A stretch of 64,000 bases of DNA from a virus. A program made the position numbers and the translations under genes. A model generated the notes under the pieces. It was not told where the DNA came from. It did not search any database and worked only from the letters and a program-made list of their open reading frames with translations. The stretch covers positions 40,468-104,467 of the IMG/VR virus record IMGVR_UViG_3300008954_002609. One strand, written 5' to 3'. This document shows positions 28,666-37,030 of the stretch, in pieces (the stretch's first letter is position 1; each line of letters begins with the position of its first letter).

Positions 28666-29378
28666 TATTCTTTCCTCCGATTTAATATTTCGATTTCCTT
28701 GATTAGGTTTTTAAACTGTTTAAGAGATCCGTGATCAAAAGACCCCAAGTGCCCTCCCTCAAACCTTGATTGTGCAAAAATGTTCTCACTATAATGCTTC
28801 TCTAATATGGTAGCACCGCTGAAATATGCTTTCAATGGGGCGGCGATGCCGACGGAGTGGTCACTATATCCGCGATACCCATATCTCTTAAATTCTTTTG
28901 GCATATTTTTCAAGTTATCATCGTGCAAAAAAGTTGGATACCTGGATACACAAAATAAGTAAGATATCTTCTCACTGTGTCCGAATGGAAATTCACCAAT
29001 AGCACATTGTCCGGTGGATATGATTGTCGGTTTATTCTCTTTTAAGATAGCTTCGCATAAATCTGGATCTTCTTTTACGGTTCTACTTGCTATCTTGTGC
29101 CTATCAAATCCGAGGTTCCGCAGCCAATCCAATCTCTCTTTATCAAAGGGTGTAGCCATCAGTGGTATACCAAGATTATCACAAAAGTCCTTGAGGGATG
29201 CAAGTGTTTGGTAGTCGATGTCCCTGTATTCTCTTTCAGTGTTTCCAAAAAATGCCACAGAATCCATTAACTGAACTTTCACAACATCTGCTCCTGCGGA
29301 CCATGCATTTAGTGACATTCTTTTTAGTTCTTCCAGCGAGCCATGGTGCTGGTTACAAAGATCAACTATTATTTCCAT
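28665..29378 (-). CDS. NeuB-like nonulosonic acid synthase, without SAF domain
   Basis: A 237-residue TIM-barrel protein of the NeuB family, which condenses phosphoenolpyruvate with a 6-carbon sugar such as ManNAc to give a sialic-acid-type sugar. Visible family motifs are KVQ (34-36), ATPFD (75-79), KIAS (95-98) and ISTGQC (120-125), plus YSDHSVG and LEKHYS near the C-terminus. Normal NeuB has about 340 residues with a C-terminal antifreeze-like (SAF) domain covering the active site; that domain is absent. The CMP-transferase, deacetylase and formyltransferase genes are immediate neighbours, supporting a nonulosonate route. A related PEP-aldolase activity is also possible. Confidence 0.82.
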   Translation of the reverse strand: MEIIVDLCNQHHGSLEELKRMSLNAWSAGADVVKVQLMDSVAFFGNTEREYRDIDYQTLASLKDFCDNLGIPLMATPFDKERLDWLRNLGFDRHKIASRTVKEDPDLCEAILKENKPTIISTGQCAIGEFPFGHSEKISYLFCVSRYPTFLHDDNLKNMPKEFKRYGYRGYSDHSVGIAAPLKAYFSGATILEKHYSENIFAQSRFEGGHLGSFDHGSLKQFKNLIKEIEILNRRKE

Positions 29379-30069
29379 TTAAATACTCCTTCAATAAAAT
29401 TGGAGTCTTGTATGATATCTCCAACATTCTTCCATAATTCATGTCTTTTAATTGATATAGTTTCCCGCCTGGTTCTACGTGATAAGGCTCTACTGAATTA
29501 TTGATTATATTATACACGTTTTTCTCCAAAATGTCAAACCCTGTAATGCAAGTTCTCATGAAAATATCTTCTGGTGTGTCAGAGATATCCATCCCTTCTG
29601 TTTTAGATTGAGCTATTACCCTACCCTTGTCAATTGACGAGTTTATATAGTGAATAGTTGCCCCTATCTCTTCCGGTTTTCCCTCGTAGAGAGCCCAATA
29701 CGGGCTGTCTACCCCTCTGTGGTGCTGTACTAAGCCCGTATGTATGTTTATACAGCCTCCGGAAGGTACACTAAAGATGTGCTTTTTGAGTAGAGGGGCA
29801 CCGAAGACAAAACAAAGGTCAGGAGAAACCTCTGATATCATATCCTTCATCCTTCTAGAATTTACTTGTTCTGGAGTGCACATAACTAAATTTCCTAGTA
29901 TCTCGCTACCTCTTGCGTGTCCAAAAAATCTTCGCTCTGATAGGCAGAATTTCGCATTTCCGGGCTTTTTATCCACTACAATGACCATAGAAAGATCGAC
30001 ATACTTCTGCAATCTAGATATGAACTCCCTGTGCCTCAGTTGGTTTGATGTTATTGCGATGTGGCTCAT
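29362..30069 (-). CDS. Sugar N-formyltransferase-like protein
   Basis: A 235-residue member of the methionyl-tRNA formyltransferase/GART fold. The catalytic triad seems present: Asn108 and His110 in INIHTG, HHRGVDSPYWAL (116-127), and Asp147 in SSIDKGRVI. These enzymes move a formyl group from 10-formyltetrahydrofolate to an amine. The substrate is probably an amino sugar rather than Met-tRNA, because the gene sits between a PIG-L deacetylase, which can expose an amine, and NeuB. The C-terminal OB domain of true Fmt is missing. It overlaps neighbours on both sides (ATGA and 17 bases). Confidence 0.8.
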   Translation of the reverse strand: MSHIAITSNQLRHREFISRLQKYVDLSMVIVVDKKPGNAKFCLSERRFFGHARGSEILGNLVMCTPEQVNSRRMKDMISEVSPDLCFVFGAPLLKKHIFSVPSGGCINIHTGLVQHHRGVDSPYWALYEGKPEEIGATIHYINSSIDKGRVIAQSKTEGMDISDTPEDIFMRTCITGFDILEKNVYNIINNSVEPYHVEPGGKLYQLKDMNYGRMLEISYKTPILLKEYLNGNNS

Positions 30070-30749
30070 AACTTTATTGGGCTTCTCCCCAGGCTCTTAA
30101 ACGCCTCTCCTCGGGCTTCACCTATTGAATACCCCCTCACTTTCGTAATTCCATCCAGGTACCTCTCTATTTCATTTAAAATATCGAGCTGAGACATATA
30201 TACCTTCAACGCTTCCATCTTCAATCCGTATTGCTCAGTAATATCGACAACGTAATCAGGATCATCAAAAGGATCCAAAATTTCAAAAGACCATATGGCC
30301 CCAACAGTGTGTACTCCACCTAACTCCTCCATTATGTTTTCCGAAGCTTTCCAGCAGGCTTCTTCTACAATCGCAGAAGTCCTCTTATGATCTCTGTGTT
30401 TGCACACTTGATTGTGTGTTATGACCAGGTCTGGCTTCACCTCTCTTATGATTTTTATAACTTTGTGAAAATTTTGCTTCCTATTAGAGACCTTCTGACA
30501 AGGTAGACCGAGGTTGTGAATCTTTTGAATGCCCAAGATCTTTGCTGCAATAATTGCTTCTTTGTTTCTTGTTTCTACGATTTCAGAACCATCAGTACCT
30601 TGTTTAATACCAGTGGAGCCGTCGGTCATAAAACAAACTTCTACCCGGCAGCCCCTGTCTGCCCACTTCCTTATGGTGCCGCCGCAGCCAATTGTCTCAT
30701 CGTCCTGATGTGCTGCGAAAACTAGAACTTTTTTAGGTATTTTGATCAC
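30066..30749 (-). CDS. PIG-L/LmbE-family N-deacetylase
   Basis: A 227-residue zinc-dependent deacetylase. AAHQDDETIGCGG at residues 12-24 supplies the AHxDD zinc/catalytic motif, and CKHRDHKRTS (near residue 120) the second His pair. The family removes acetyl groups from N-acetylglucosamine derivatives and similar sugars. Together with the formyltransferase immediately downstream (ATGA overlap), it suggests an acetyl-to-formyl swap on an amino sugar. It starts inside the end of the NeuA-like gene (17-base overlap). Confidence 0.88.
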   Translation of the reverse strand: MIKIPKKVLVFAAHQDDETIGCGGTIRKWADRGCRVEVCFMTDGSTGIKQGTDGSEIVETRNKEAIIAAKILGIQKIHNLGLPCQKVSNRKQNFHKVIKIIREVKPDLVITHNQVCKHRDHKRTSAIVEEACWKASENIMEELGGVHTVGAIWSFEILDPFDDPDYVVDITEQYGLKMEALKVYMSQLDILNEIERYLDGITKVRGYSIGEARGEAFKSLGRSPIKL

Positions 30750-31362
30750 TTCTTTTCTCTATAAACTTTACATCTTCAATAGTGTGAACGTCATGCACAT
30801 CGCAAATAAAGGCTCCCGTTTTCACACTCAAATCTCTCTGGTGAACGTACCATAGTTTCATTATTCTAAATGCTGCATTCATCATTAAATCTCTGTCTAC
30901 GCTCATCAACTCATTTCTATCATTAATAATGAACGACTCGATTGCATTATCCAATGTTCTTCCTGTAATTTCAGGAGAATTTGCTTGCAGGGAGACGACA
31001 GTCTCTGGCTTAAAATGATTTCTCTCTATATAAGAACAAGCCTCTCTAATTGCCTCCATCTTGTAGACGTGGTCTGCCGCTGTTCTTGGATCCCTGTCGT
31101 GGACATTTGCACCATACTTAATTGCTATTTTTTTTATCTCTTCATCTTCTGTGGTTACCCACACGTCGGTTATATATTCACTGTCCTTTGCTGCCTTTAT
31201 CGCCCAAGATAACATAGGCTTGCCCCAAATGGGATAAATGTTCTTGCGCTTGAGCCTTTTAGACCCTCCCCGTGCAGGTATGATGGCTACTATTCTTTCT
31301 TTTTTAGTCTTATTGCTTGCGCCAATCAGGTCAGATAAGCCCGTCATTAATGACTCTATCAT
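30733..31362 (-). CDS. CMP-nonulosonate cytidylyltransferase, NeuA-like
   Basis: A 209-residue nucleotidyltransferase. I chose ATG 31362 because it forms a classic ATGA overlap with the upstream stop; a start at 31419 would only add shadow sequence. The CMP-NeuAc synthetase signature IIPARGGSKRLKRKN is at residues 27-41, followed by VWVTTEDEEI and VVSLQANSPEI, the CTP and metal-binding parts. It activates sialic-acid-like sugars with CTP. With NeuB three genes downstream, it forms the core of a CMP-nonulosonate pathway. Other members activate KDO, which remains an alternative. Confidence 0.88.
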   Translation of the reverse strand: MIESLMTGLSDLIGASNKTKKERIVAIIPARGGSKRLKRKNIYPIWGKPMLSWAIKAAKDSEYITDVWVTTEDEEIKKIAIKYGANVHDRDPRTAADHVYKMEAIREACSYIERNHFKPETVVSLQANSPEITGRTLDNAIESFIINDRNELMSVDRDLMMNAAFRIMKLWYVHQRDLSVKTGAFICDVHDVHTIEDVKFIEKRSDQNT

Positions 31363-31949
31363 GGCGGGAACCCTTTCGTGTGATGGGGTTTTCCGTATTT
31401 CTTGAGATTTGCCATCCATTTGGCTTTAGGTCTCAGCACTGCTATACCACCAACCTCTTCAACTAGATCATACCACTCTAAAGCAGCCTTATATCTAGGT
31501 CTGTAGTATTCACACAGAAAAACAATTGTGTCTTTGTGGGAGTACCTTGTAGCCATCTCGCAACATTGCACTCTCGCTCGACCATCGATAATGAAAAAAT
31601 CATACTTTTTTTTACCAAAATGATCAATAGCCTTTATATAACTTTTAAACTCTTCGTTCCTATTGTCTAAAAGAATAGAGTGTCCTCTTTCCCAAATATT
31701 CCACGGAATATCTGCAGGAGCATAGTAGAGTTTCACATTCTTTATCTCCTGCTCCTGAATCATGTCTGCAACCTTATCTGCCCACTTGTCGTCGTGTTCT
31801 ACCGAGTTGTAACTCTTTACAAATTTAGAAAAATGAATAGTGCTGCCGCCTGGTCCCCATTCGAACAGTGTTTTGCCTTTTGACAAACGACTTTCAATAT
31901 AGTCAATCTCTTCCTGATTCATTAGTGGCTTATTTTTTATATTTTTCAT
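31359..31949 (-). CDS. Class I methyltransferase-like protein
   Basis: A 196-residue protein. LFEWGPGGSTIHFSKF (about residues 28-43) resembles the glycine-rich SAM-binding loop of class I methyltransferases, followed by an acidic strand end in YNSVEHDDKW, and FFIIDGRAR as the motif after strand 4. It could methylate a sugar of the cluster. Some related proteins have lost methylation activity, so the function is uncertain. It is five bases from the upstream GT-B-like gene and ends in the ATGA overlap with the NeuA-like gene. Confidence 0.6.
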   Translation of the reverse strand: MKNIKNKPLMNQEEIDYIESRLSKGKTLFEWGPGGSTIHFSKFVKSYNSVEHDDKWADKVADMIQEQEIKNVKLYYAPADIPWNIWERGHSILLDNRNEEFKSYIKAIDHFGKKKYDFFIIDGRARVQCCEMATRYSHKDTIVFLCEYYRPRYKAALEWYDLVEEVGGIAVLRPKAKWMANLKKYGKPHHTKGFPP

Positions 31950-31954
31950 ACTTG

Positions 31955-32965
31955 CTATACTAACACATCAAGTAAATTTTTGCAAGTATCTTTACTGTCG
32001 AACAAATAATCTTTTCTTGCTTTTCGGAATTCAGGATCCAAATCCGTTAAATTTAGGTAGGTAATCGCTGCTGCAAATTCAGCATGAGTGAACTTTTTGT
32101 TCATATCAACACAATAACCATACCTATATAGATAATCATGAGTCACCCTATAAGGTCTCTTGCTTCCGTTTCTAAATTCTGGCTTTATGTCAAAATTAAT
32201 TAATGGCACATTGTGCATCACACACTCTTCTACAGTTGTTGATCCAAAATTTATTGCTATGTCGCTTATCGATAACAATTCCTGGGTTGTATGAGGGTAC
32301 CAAGAATCGTCTAAGAAACAATAGTGACCGTTTGATTTAAGTGCTTGTTTCCAGGTAGAACTAACTGGGTCTTTTCCTCGACTTTTAAACAAAACTGTAT
32401 AGCCCATCATATCCAAACAGGCCATCAGGTTCGGAAAGTCTACATGTGCTTGGTCTCTTCCTTTAGGAGATATGAGTGTCGCAAACTTACCGTCTTTCGG
32501 CAAAGAGTATTTATTAAGAACACTTGATTTGTCGATTTCAATATCATATTTTGGTATCCCCAAATAAAGATTTTTATCCGTATGGAGATTATAATAATCT
32601 GCTATCGACCGACTAGGCATAAGCACATGATCTGCAACATCTATATAGTGTTTGTAACTTTCAATGAAGTCTGTTTGATAAGTGCAGACAACCTTCTTTG
32701 TATCCTTTGCTTTAGCAACAAAATTTACACCTGTTTTTTCATTTGAAAACAAGAGACCCTTTGCAGATTTTACATCTGCTATATCCTTAAATAATACGTT
32801 GTGATGAATGACAAGTTGCGCCAATACTGATTCATACTTGTGAGGACAATTATATTTGTGGGATGGTGCAATGTAAAAAACAGATTGAATACCCCTCTTG
32901 TTCCCCTCTATCACTAGTGGCATCCAGTACCTAAGATGCGTCATTTCCATTAACAAAAAATTCAT
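31955..32965 (-). CDS. GT-B type transferase (CDP-glycerol transferase/epimerase-like fold)
   Basis: A 336-residue protein with a two-Rossmann GT-B plan. The second half has FATLISPKGRDQAHVDFPNL, HTTQELLSISDIAINFGST and TVEECVMHNVPLINFD, the pattern seen in CDP-glycerol glycerophosphotransferase-like and UDP-GlcNAc 2-epimerase-like proteins (phosphate-binding Ser/Thr and a conserved Glu in EE). Either a sugar/polyol-phosphate transferase or an epimerase is possible. If it were a 2-epimerase it could supply ManNAc-type substrate for the NeuB-like enzyme nearby. Start ATG overlaps the next stop (ATGA). Confidence 0.6.
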   Translation of the reverse strand: MNFLLMEMTHLRYWMPLVIEGNKRGIQSVFYIAPSHKYNCPHKYESVLAQLVIHHNVLFKDIADVKSAKGLLFSNEKTGVNFVAKAKDTKKVVCTYQTDFIESYKHYIDVADHVLMPSRSIADYYNLHTDKNLYLGIPKYDIEIDKSSVLNKYSLPKDGKFATLISPKGRDQAHVDFPNLMACLDMMGYTVLFKSRGKDPVSSTWKQALKSNGHYCFLDDSWYPHTTQELLSISDIAINFGSTTVEECVMHNVPLINFDIKPEFRNGSKRPYRVTHDYLYRYGYCVDMNKKFTHAEFAAAITYLNLTDLDPEFRKARKDYLFDSKDTCKNLLDVLV

Positions 32966-33591
32966 TTTTCTATAATCTCCGCCAATACATAAATTCTACC
33001 TTTTATCGGATCTTTTAAAACAGAATAGTCACCAAATTCCAAGCCCGCCTGATTCAACATATCGGTAGTAAATAAATTGTCAGAATGACTCACACTATGT
33101 TGCATGTCCATTCCTTCAGGTATCGCTTCCTTAAAGTGTGGAATTAAATTAGTGCTACCCGCCGGCCAGGACTGCAATAATGTATCTGGACCCAAAGCCA
33201 CTATATTTCCGGTATTAAAGTCGAACATAACCCTCTTATTGTTTTGAACAGCATATTTTAGATTCCTTATCAAGCCTGACGATGATTGCACAAGATAGGC
33301 GAGCCTTAAACCTAAAACAAGATCATATCCCTTTATAGCGTTTTCCCATTTGTCGTGGACATCCCACTTGTTATTTATGGGGGGTTCGTCCTCATTCAAT
33401 ATATCATAGAAGTGGTGCTCAAGACCTTCAACTTGTATTTTTAGATTAATACATGAAAACATATCAGAATATTTCCCAATCTGTTGTTGTCCAAGCCAGG
33501 CGACCTTATTTCCTGGTTTTAGATTTTCATTTATATAGTCCCCAACCAAATGTGCATATTTGGGTATTATAAAGTGATCCGTCATTCCCAC
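32962..33591 (-). CDS. Hypothetical protein in glycan cluster
   Basis: A 209-residue protein starting at GTG 33591, chosen because GGAGG stands seven bases upstream; an ATG six bases further in is possible. NKVAWLGQQQIGKYSDMF near residue 28 and GYDLVLGLRLAYLV near residue 90 resemble parts of a methyltransferase-like Rossmann fold, but no clear SAM motif is seen. It lies between the polysaccharide deacetylase and the GT-B gene, overlapping both by a few bases. Function unknown. Confidence 0.55.
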   Translation of the reverse strand: MGMTDHFIIPKYAHLVGDYINENLKPGNKVAWLGQQQIGKYSDMFSCINLKIQVEGLEHHFYDILNEDEPPINNKWDVHDKWENAIKGYDLVLGLRLAYLVQSSSGLIRNLKYAVQNNKRVMFDFNTGNIVALGPDTLLQSWPAGSTNLIPHFKEAIPEGMDMQHSVSHSDNLFTTDMLNQAGLEFGDYSVLKDPIKGRIYVLAEIIEK

Positions 33592-34298
33592 TATAAATCC
33601 TCCATAAATACAAACTCTATATCGTCTCTGTGCTGCAACAAAAAATCTATCAGCTCTTTTGTATGATTTTCGTGTAAATAATTTCTATCCCACTCGCAAG
33701 CATGATAAACTATGCCGCAGCTCTCTTTAATTTCCAGTGGGCGGTAAGGGGGAAACACGGTTGAATAATTAGACTTATACTCCTTGTCTTTCCCCTGGTA
33801 AGATTCGAGTGCATAGTCAATATCTGACACAGCAAACAGCTTGAACCCCTCTTCATTTAAAGCGTCCCAAGCTTGCGGTCCCATTCTCCACGCTGGTGGT
33901 CTAAATATTGGTTTGAACACTTCAGACAATCCTGCCTTCTCAACCCTATCCTTCATACTCTGAGCCCTCTTGATGGCATCTTCATAGGAGATGTCCAGAA
34001 ACTCGTTATTGTCGTTTTCCCACGGAATTCCGTGATAATATCCATGATAACATATTTCAAAATTAAAAGGGTTCAAGGATTTTAGAGTTTCACAGAAATC
34101 CGGGTGCTTCCAAATAACTAGCGGGTCCTTTGTTTGGACCCCTAATCTCATGGTCCTCCAATAGGCAATCGGCACAAAAAGACTAATCTTGATGTCCGGA
34201 AAGGCGGATATCAGCTCCATACACCTGTCCAAAACCTTTACAGACGCCATCGGGTGAGGAGAGACATCATCAATACTTATATTAACCCTATACTTCAA
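33591..34298 (-). CDS. Polysaccharide deacetylase-like (NodB/DUF2334 type)
   Basis: A 235-residue protein of the carbohydrate esterase 4 type fold. SIDDVS (Asp10-Asp11) near the start, EICYHGYYHG in the middle (the His-x3-His zinc pair) and FRPPAWRMG (arginine/proline motif) match NodB-like deacetylases. They remove N- or O-acetyl groups from glycans using a metal. It is the second deacetylase of the cluster; unlike PIG-L it usually acts on polymeric or lipid-bound sugars. Its start overlaps the end of the zinc-ribbon sulfotransferase gene by 11 bases. No signal peptide, so it works in the cytoplasm. Confidence 0.82.
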   Translation of the reverse strand: MKYRVNISIDDVSPHPMASVKVLDRCMELISAFPDIKISLFVPIAYWRTMRLGVQTKDPLVIWKHPDFCETLKSLNPFNFEICYHGYYHGIPWENDNNEFLDISYEDAIKRAQSMKDRVEKAGLSEVFKPIFRPPAWRMGPQAWDALNEEGFKLFAVSDIDYALESYQGKDKEYKSNYSTVFPPYRPLEIKESCGIVYHACEWDRNYLHENHTKELIDFLLQHRDDIEFVFMEDL

Positions 34299-35196
34299 TT
34301 TTTAATTCGTCCATAAAGTCACCTAATAACACGTCAAACACCTTACGATCTTTGTCGCGCAAATACTCCTCATTGCGATAATAGTCTACCATGTCTTTTC
34401 CAAAAAGCTTTTCAAATTTTGTAGAGATCTCTTTTACATCTGCTTTGCTTTTCCACGAATTCAGGAACGAAGAGTCTTCTTTTCTAATGTAATTGTATTC
34501 TCCAGGGCCGAGAACCTCGCCGTGGCGAGGACAATGAAGAACACTTTCCTGCCCCCTTCTAATCTTAAGCTCCTTGACCTCCACCTTCTCCGTTCCGCAA
34601 ACATTACACTTTTCCATAACAGCTAGATCTTCATTTTTGATAGTTTTAACACCCAAACAATCATAAATTCTCTGTAACTCAAAATCGGTGCTGTTAAAAA
34701 AATGTTCAAAACTCACTATATTATCTCTTTTGCTGTCAAAATTCTGAGCCAATTCATACAACGATGACATGAAGGTCACCTTAAACCACTCAAAAACCTG
34801 ATCTTTCGAAATGTTTCTTCCATATCTGCTGTCTCCGTATTCTTTCCATTTCCTGATCCAAGTGTAATAGAAAGAAACAGGATTTCGAAAAATGTAAAGC
34901 ACGGGAATTTCCGGATGGAATGCTCTGTGATAGTTTACCCTCTTGAGTGGCGGTTTGTTTAAAATGACCCATTCACTATTCTTTACATCCTTTTTCGGAT
35001 GCAATTGCTCAGGGTTCAGATTTGGCAATACCTTCTTAGATAGGAAATTCTTTAATTCTCTTTTTGAGGTGCCGCCTTGGCTTCGAAATGCGCTCTCCTT
35101 GAGTGTCACTATATTTTCGTGCCCTTGAAGCTTATGCAAAACATAGTGCGATCCGATTCCGCCGCTGGCAGTTATAAGGGCTGCTATTTTTGGCAA
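34288..35196 (-). CDS. Sulfotransferase with inserted zinc-ribbon
   Basis: A 302-residue protein. The N-terminus IAALITASGGIGSHYVLHKL contains a sulfotransferase-like phosphate loop, and VLYIFRNPVSFYYTWIRKW near residue 100 matches the 3'-phosphate-binding segment. In the C-terminal third there is an unusual CNVCGTEKV ... LHCPRHGEV insertion (about residues 197-229) with three Cys and one His that could bind zinc. I know of no common sulfotransferase with this insertion. The acceptor is probably a cluster sugar. It overlaps the GT4 gene upstream by 13 bases. Confidence 0.7.
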   Translation of the reverse strand: MPKIAALITASGGIGSHYVLHKLQGHENIVTLKESAFRSQGGTSKRELKNFLSKKVLPNLNPEQLHPKKDVKNSEWVILNKPPLKRVNYHRAFHPEIPVLYIFRNPVSFYYTWIRKWKEYGDSRYGRNISKDQVFEWFKVTFMSSLYELAQNFDSKRDNIVSFEHFFNSTDFELQRIYDCLGVKTIKNEDLAVMEKCNVCGTEKVEVKELKIRRGQESVLHCPRHGEVLGPGEYNYIRKEDSSFLNSWKSKADVKEISTKFEKLFGKDMVDYYRNEEYLRDKDRKVFDVLLGDFMDELKIEV

Positions 35197-36107
35197 GATA
35201 AAGCCTCCTCTATTATGTTAATATATTTATTAACCACGCCTGAATTATCCTCAGTATATTCCATAACCCTGCTCTTATATTTATCATACTCGGAAAGCAC
35301 ACTTCTAATAGATGACATCATCTGTTCAAAAGAAGAAAATCCTATTCCATAATCAGAGCAGTAGTTGTCTATGCTTCCACCATCTAAATGATAGACTACT
35401 GGGAGACCAGCCGCCATAGCCTCCAGTACATGATTGGCTCCAGCCTCCTCAATCGAAGCAGTTATGTATATATCGTGTTTTGGGAGTTCTTTGGAAAGCT
35501 CATCTGCTCCAATGGGAGTTATATGATTCCTTATTTTGGTTCCCTCTGGCATTCTTCCTATGTAGGTAAATTCAAAGTCACCGAAGGCATCTATATGCTC
35601 CTGTAATTCCTCATATATATGAAATCCCTTTTTTGGATTCATGGACCAGTGATGAGTAACTATTCTAGGGGTGCGGGATGAGTCGAATTCCGACCTCTTA
35701 TGATTGTGAAAGATCGGCATTGGAGCGTTGTGCACCACAGAATGATTGTCTCCTGTGAAGCCTATCCAGTCCCTAGCCCATTCACTAGGAAAGATAAAGT
35801 AATCCGAAAACTGCAAAGTCTGTTTCACCAGACTCGTCAACTCCGGTTTACTGTGTGTTCCGAGATCTCCTACTCTTTGCACTATCTTTGTTTTTGGGTT
35901 ACTTTGTTTGTAGTTTACAAAGTCTTGGTACCACTCTCTAGCCTGATTGGGTCGTGGGTCTATACAGAATATAACATCTATGCCTTTTTCAAGGCGGAAT
36001 ACAACGTCGTGGCCGGCATCCTTCAGGGAGTCGACTAACTTGTTTACAGTTTTTATTCCGCCGCCCCAGGGACCAAGTTTCGGCTCTCGATTGATGTAGA
36101 CCTTCAT
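35184..36107 (-). CDS. Glycosyltransferase, GT4-like (GT-B fold)
   Basis: A 307-residue GT-B enzyme. I chose ATG 36107, which forms an ATGA overlap with the upstream stop and leaves a clean MKVYINREPKLGPWGGG start. FIFPSEWARDW, VTHHWSMNPKKGFHIYEEL and the donor-site segment ITASIEEAGANHVLEAMAAGLPVV (split around the E-x7-E pair) are typical of retaining GT4 transferases. Slightly short for the family. It adds a sugar from a nucleotide donor in the cytoplasm. Confidence 0.88.
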   Translation of the reverse strand: MKVYINREPKLGPWGGGIKTVNKLVDSLKDAGHDVVFRLEKGIDVIFCIDPRPNQAREWYQDFVNYKQSNPKTKIVQRVGDLGTHSKPELTSLVKQTLQFSDYFIFPSEWARDWIGFTGDNHSVVHNAPMPIFHNHKRSEFDSSRTPRIVTHHWSMNPKKGFHIYEELQEHIDAFGDFEFTYIGRMPEGTKIRNHITPIGADELSKELPKHDIYITASIEEAGANHVLEAMAAGLPVVYHLDGGSIDNYCSDYGIGFSSFEQMMSSIRSVLSEYDKYKSRVMEYTEDNSGVVNKYINIIEEALSCQK

Positions 36108-37030
36108 ACAGGAATGCCTATCATATTCGGAGGATTCTTTAGTTTTATCCATGCCCCATTGTCGTCAATAGGGAGATTCCAGCCAATTGATTCCGAGATA
36201 TCTTCTATCGAAACAGGAGTATCACCCCCTCCAAGACTCTCTACAACATCAGCATAATCATGTATCTTGTAGTATTTTACTCCGGACTCATCCTTTGGCG
36301 GTGCCCAGTAATCTCCATACCTCATGATGCCACGGACGCGGGCGTTACCCCCCTTTTCGTTAAAGATGCCAACTGATACAGGTACCACAGGTGCACAATA
36401 AAAGACGGTCATACCCTTGGCTTTTAAAACTTCTTCTATCTTTTTAAGCATCTTAGTCTCTGAGTCTTCGCCTCCTTCATGAGCCGAATTGTCGGTATCC
36501 CAAGGATATATTAGATCTAGCATTTCCTTAGAAACCATGCAGTTCATCGCGCCCATAACCGGATTGCGATTATAGTGATACAAGAATTTAAACTCGTCGT
36601 TCCCGAGAGTATTTGAGTATGTTCCTGCCTGATTCCTCACTCTCCTCTGAGCATCAAAAGAGATACAACCAGTAGTGTCTTCATATTTTTCGAAGAAATC
36701 AACATACTCCTTTAGCCAACCACCCTTCACAACAAATTGAACATCTGCTGGAATAAGAGATACATATTTCCCTGTTGCATTCTCGGTTGCAATATTTAGA
36801 GCCTTCGCATATTCGTTTGATGGATCTCTCTCTTGTTGCCTAAATACCTTGAATCCCCTTTCTTTCAGCTCCTCTAAGTACTCGTCTGTACCTTCCTCTG
36901 TCGAAGCGTTATCAACAACTATGATTTCTTTTTCAGAATAATCCTCGGTGCACTCTAAAAAAGACTCCAAACAACTTCTCAAATAATGAAGTCTATTACA
37001 ATTTATAAATCCAAAAGTTACTTTTATCAT
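36104..37030 (-). CDS. Glycosyltransferase family 2-like
   Basis: A 308-residue GT-A enzyme with VTFGFINCNRLHYLRSCL at the start and IIVVDNASTEEGT near residue 36, both GT2 signatures. The DxD position reads SLIPADVQF, so the metal motif is weaker than usual (PAD instead of DxD). HEGGEDSET near residue 184 gives the acidic catalytic region. A C-terminal extension of about 60 residues is not recognised. ATGA couplings on both sides show it is co-translated with the methyltransferase and GT4 genes. Confidence 0.85.
   Translation of the reverse strand: MIKVTFGFINCNRLHYLRSCLESFLECTEDYSEKEIIVVDNASTEEGTDEYLEELKERGFKVFRQQERDPSNEYAKALNIATENATGKYVSLIPADVQFVVKGGWLKEYVDFFEKYEDTTGCISFDAQRRVRNQAGTYSNTLGNDEFKFLYHYNRNPVMGAMNCMVSKEMLDLIYPWDTDNSAHEGGEDSETKMLKKIEEVLKAKGMTVFYCAPVVPVSVGIFNEKGGNARVRGIMRYGDYWAPPKDESGVKYYKIHDYADVVESLGGGDTPVSIEDISESIGWNLPIDDNGAWIKLKNPPNMIGIPV

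Noticed and set aside
31363-31419. A longer start for the NeuA-like gene adding 19 residues.
   Set aside because: The added part is the frame shadow of the upstream gene; ATG 31362 forms a standard ATGA overlap.
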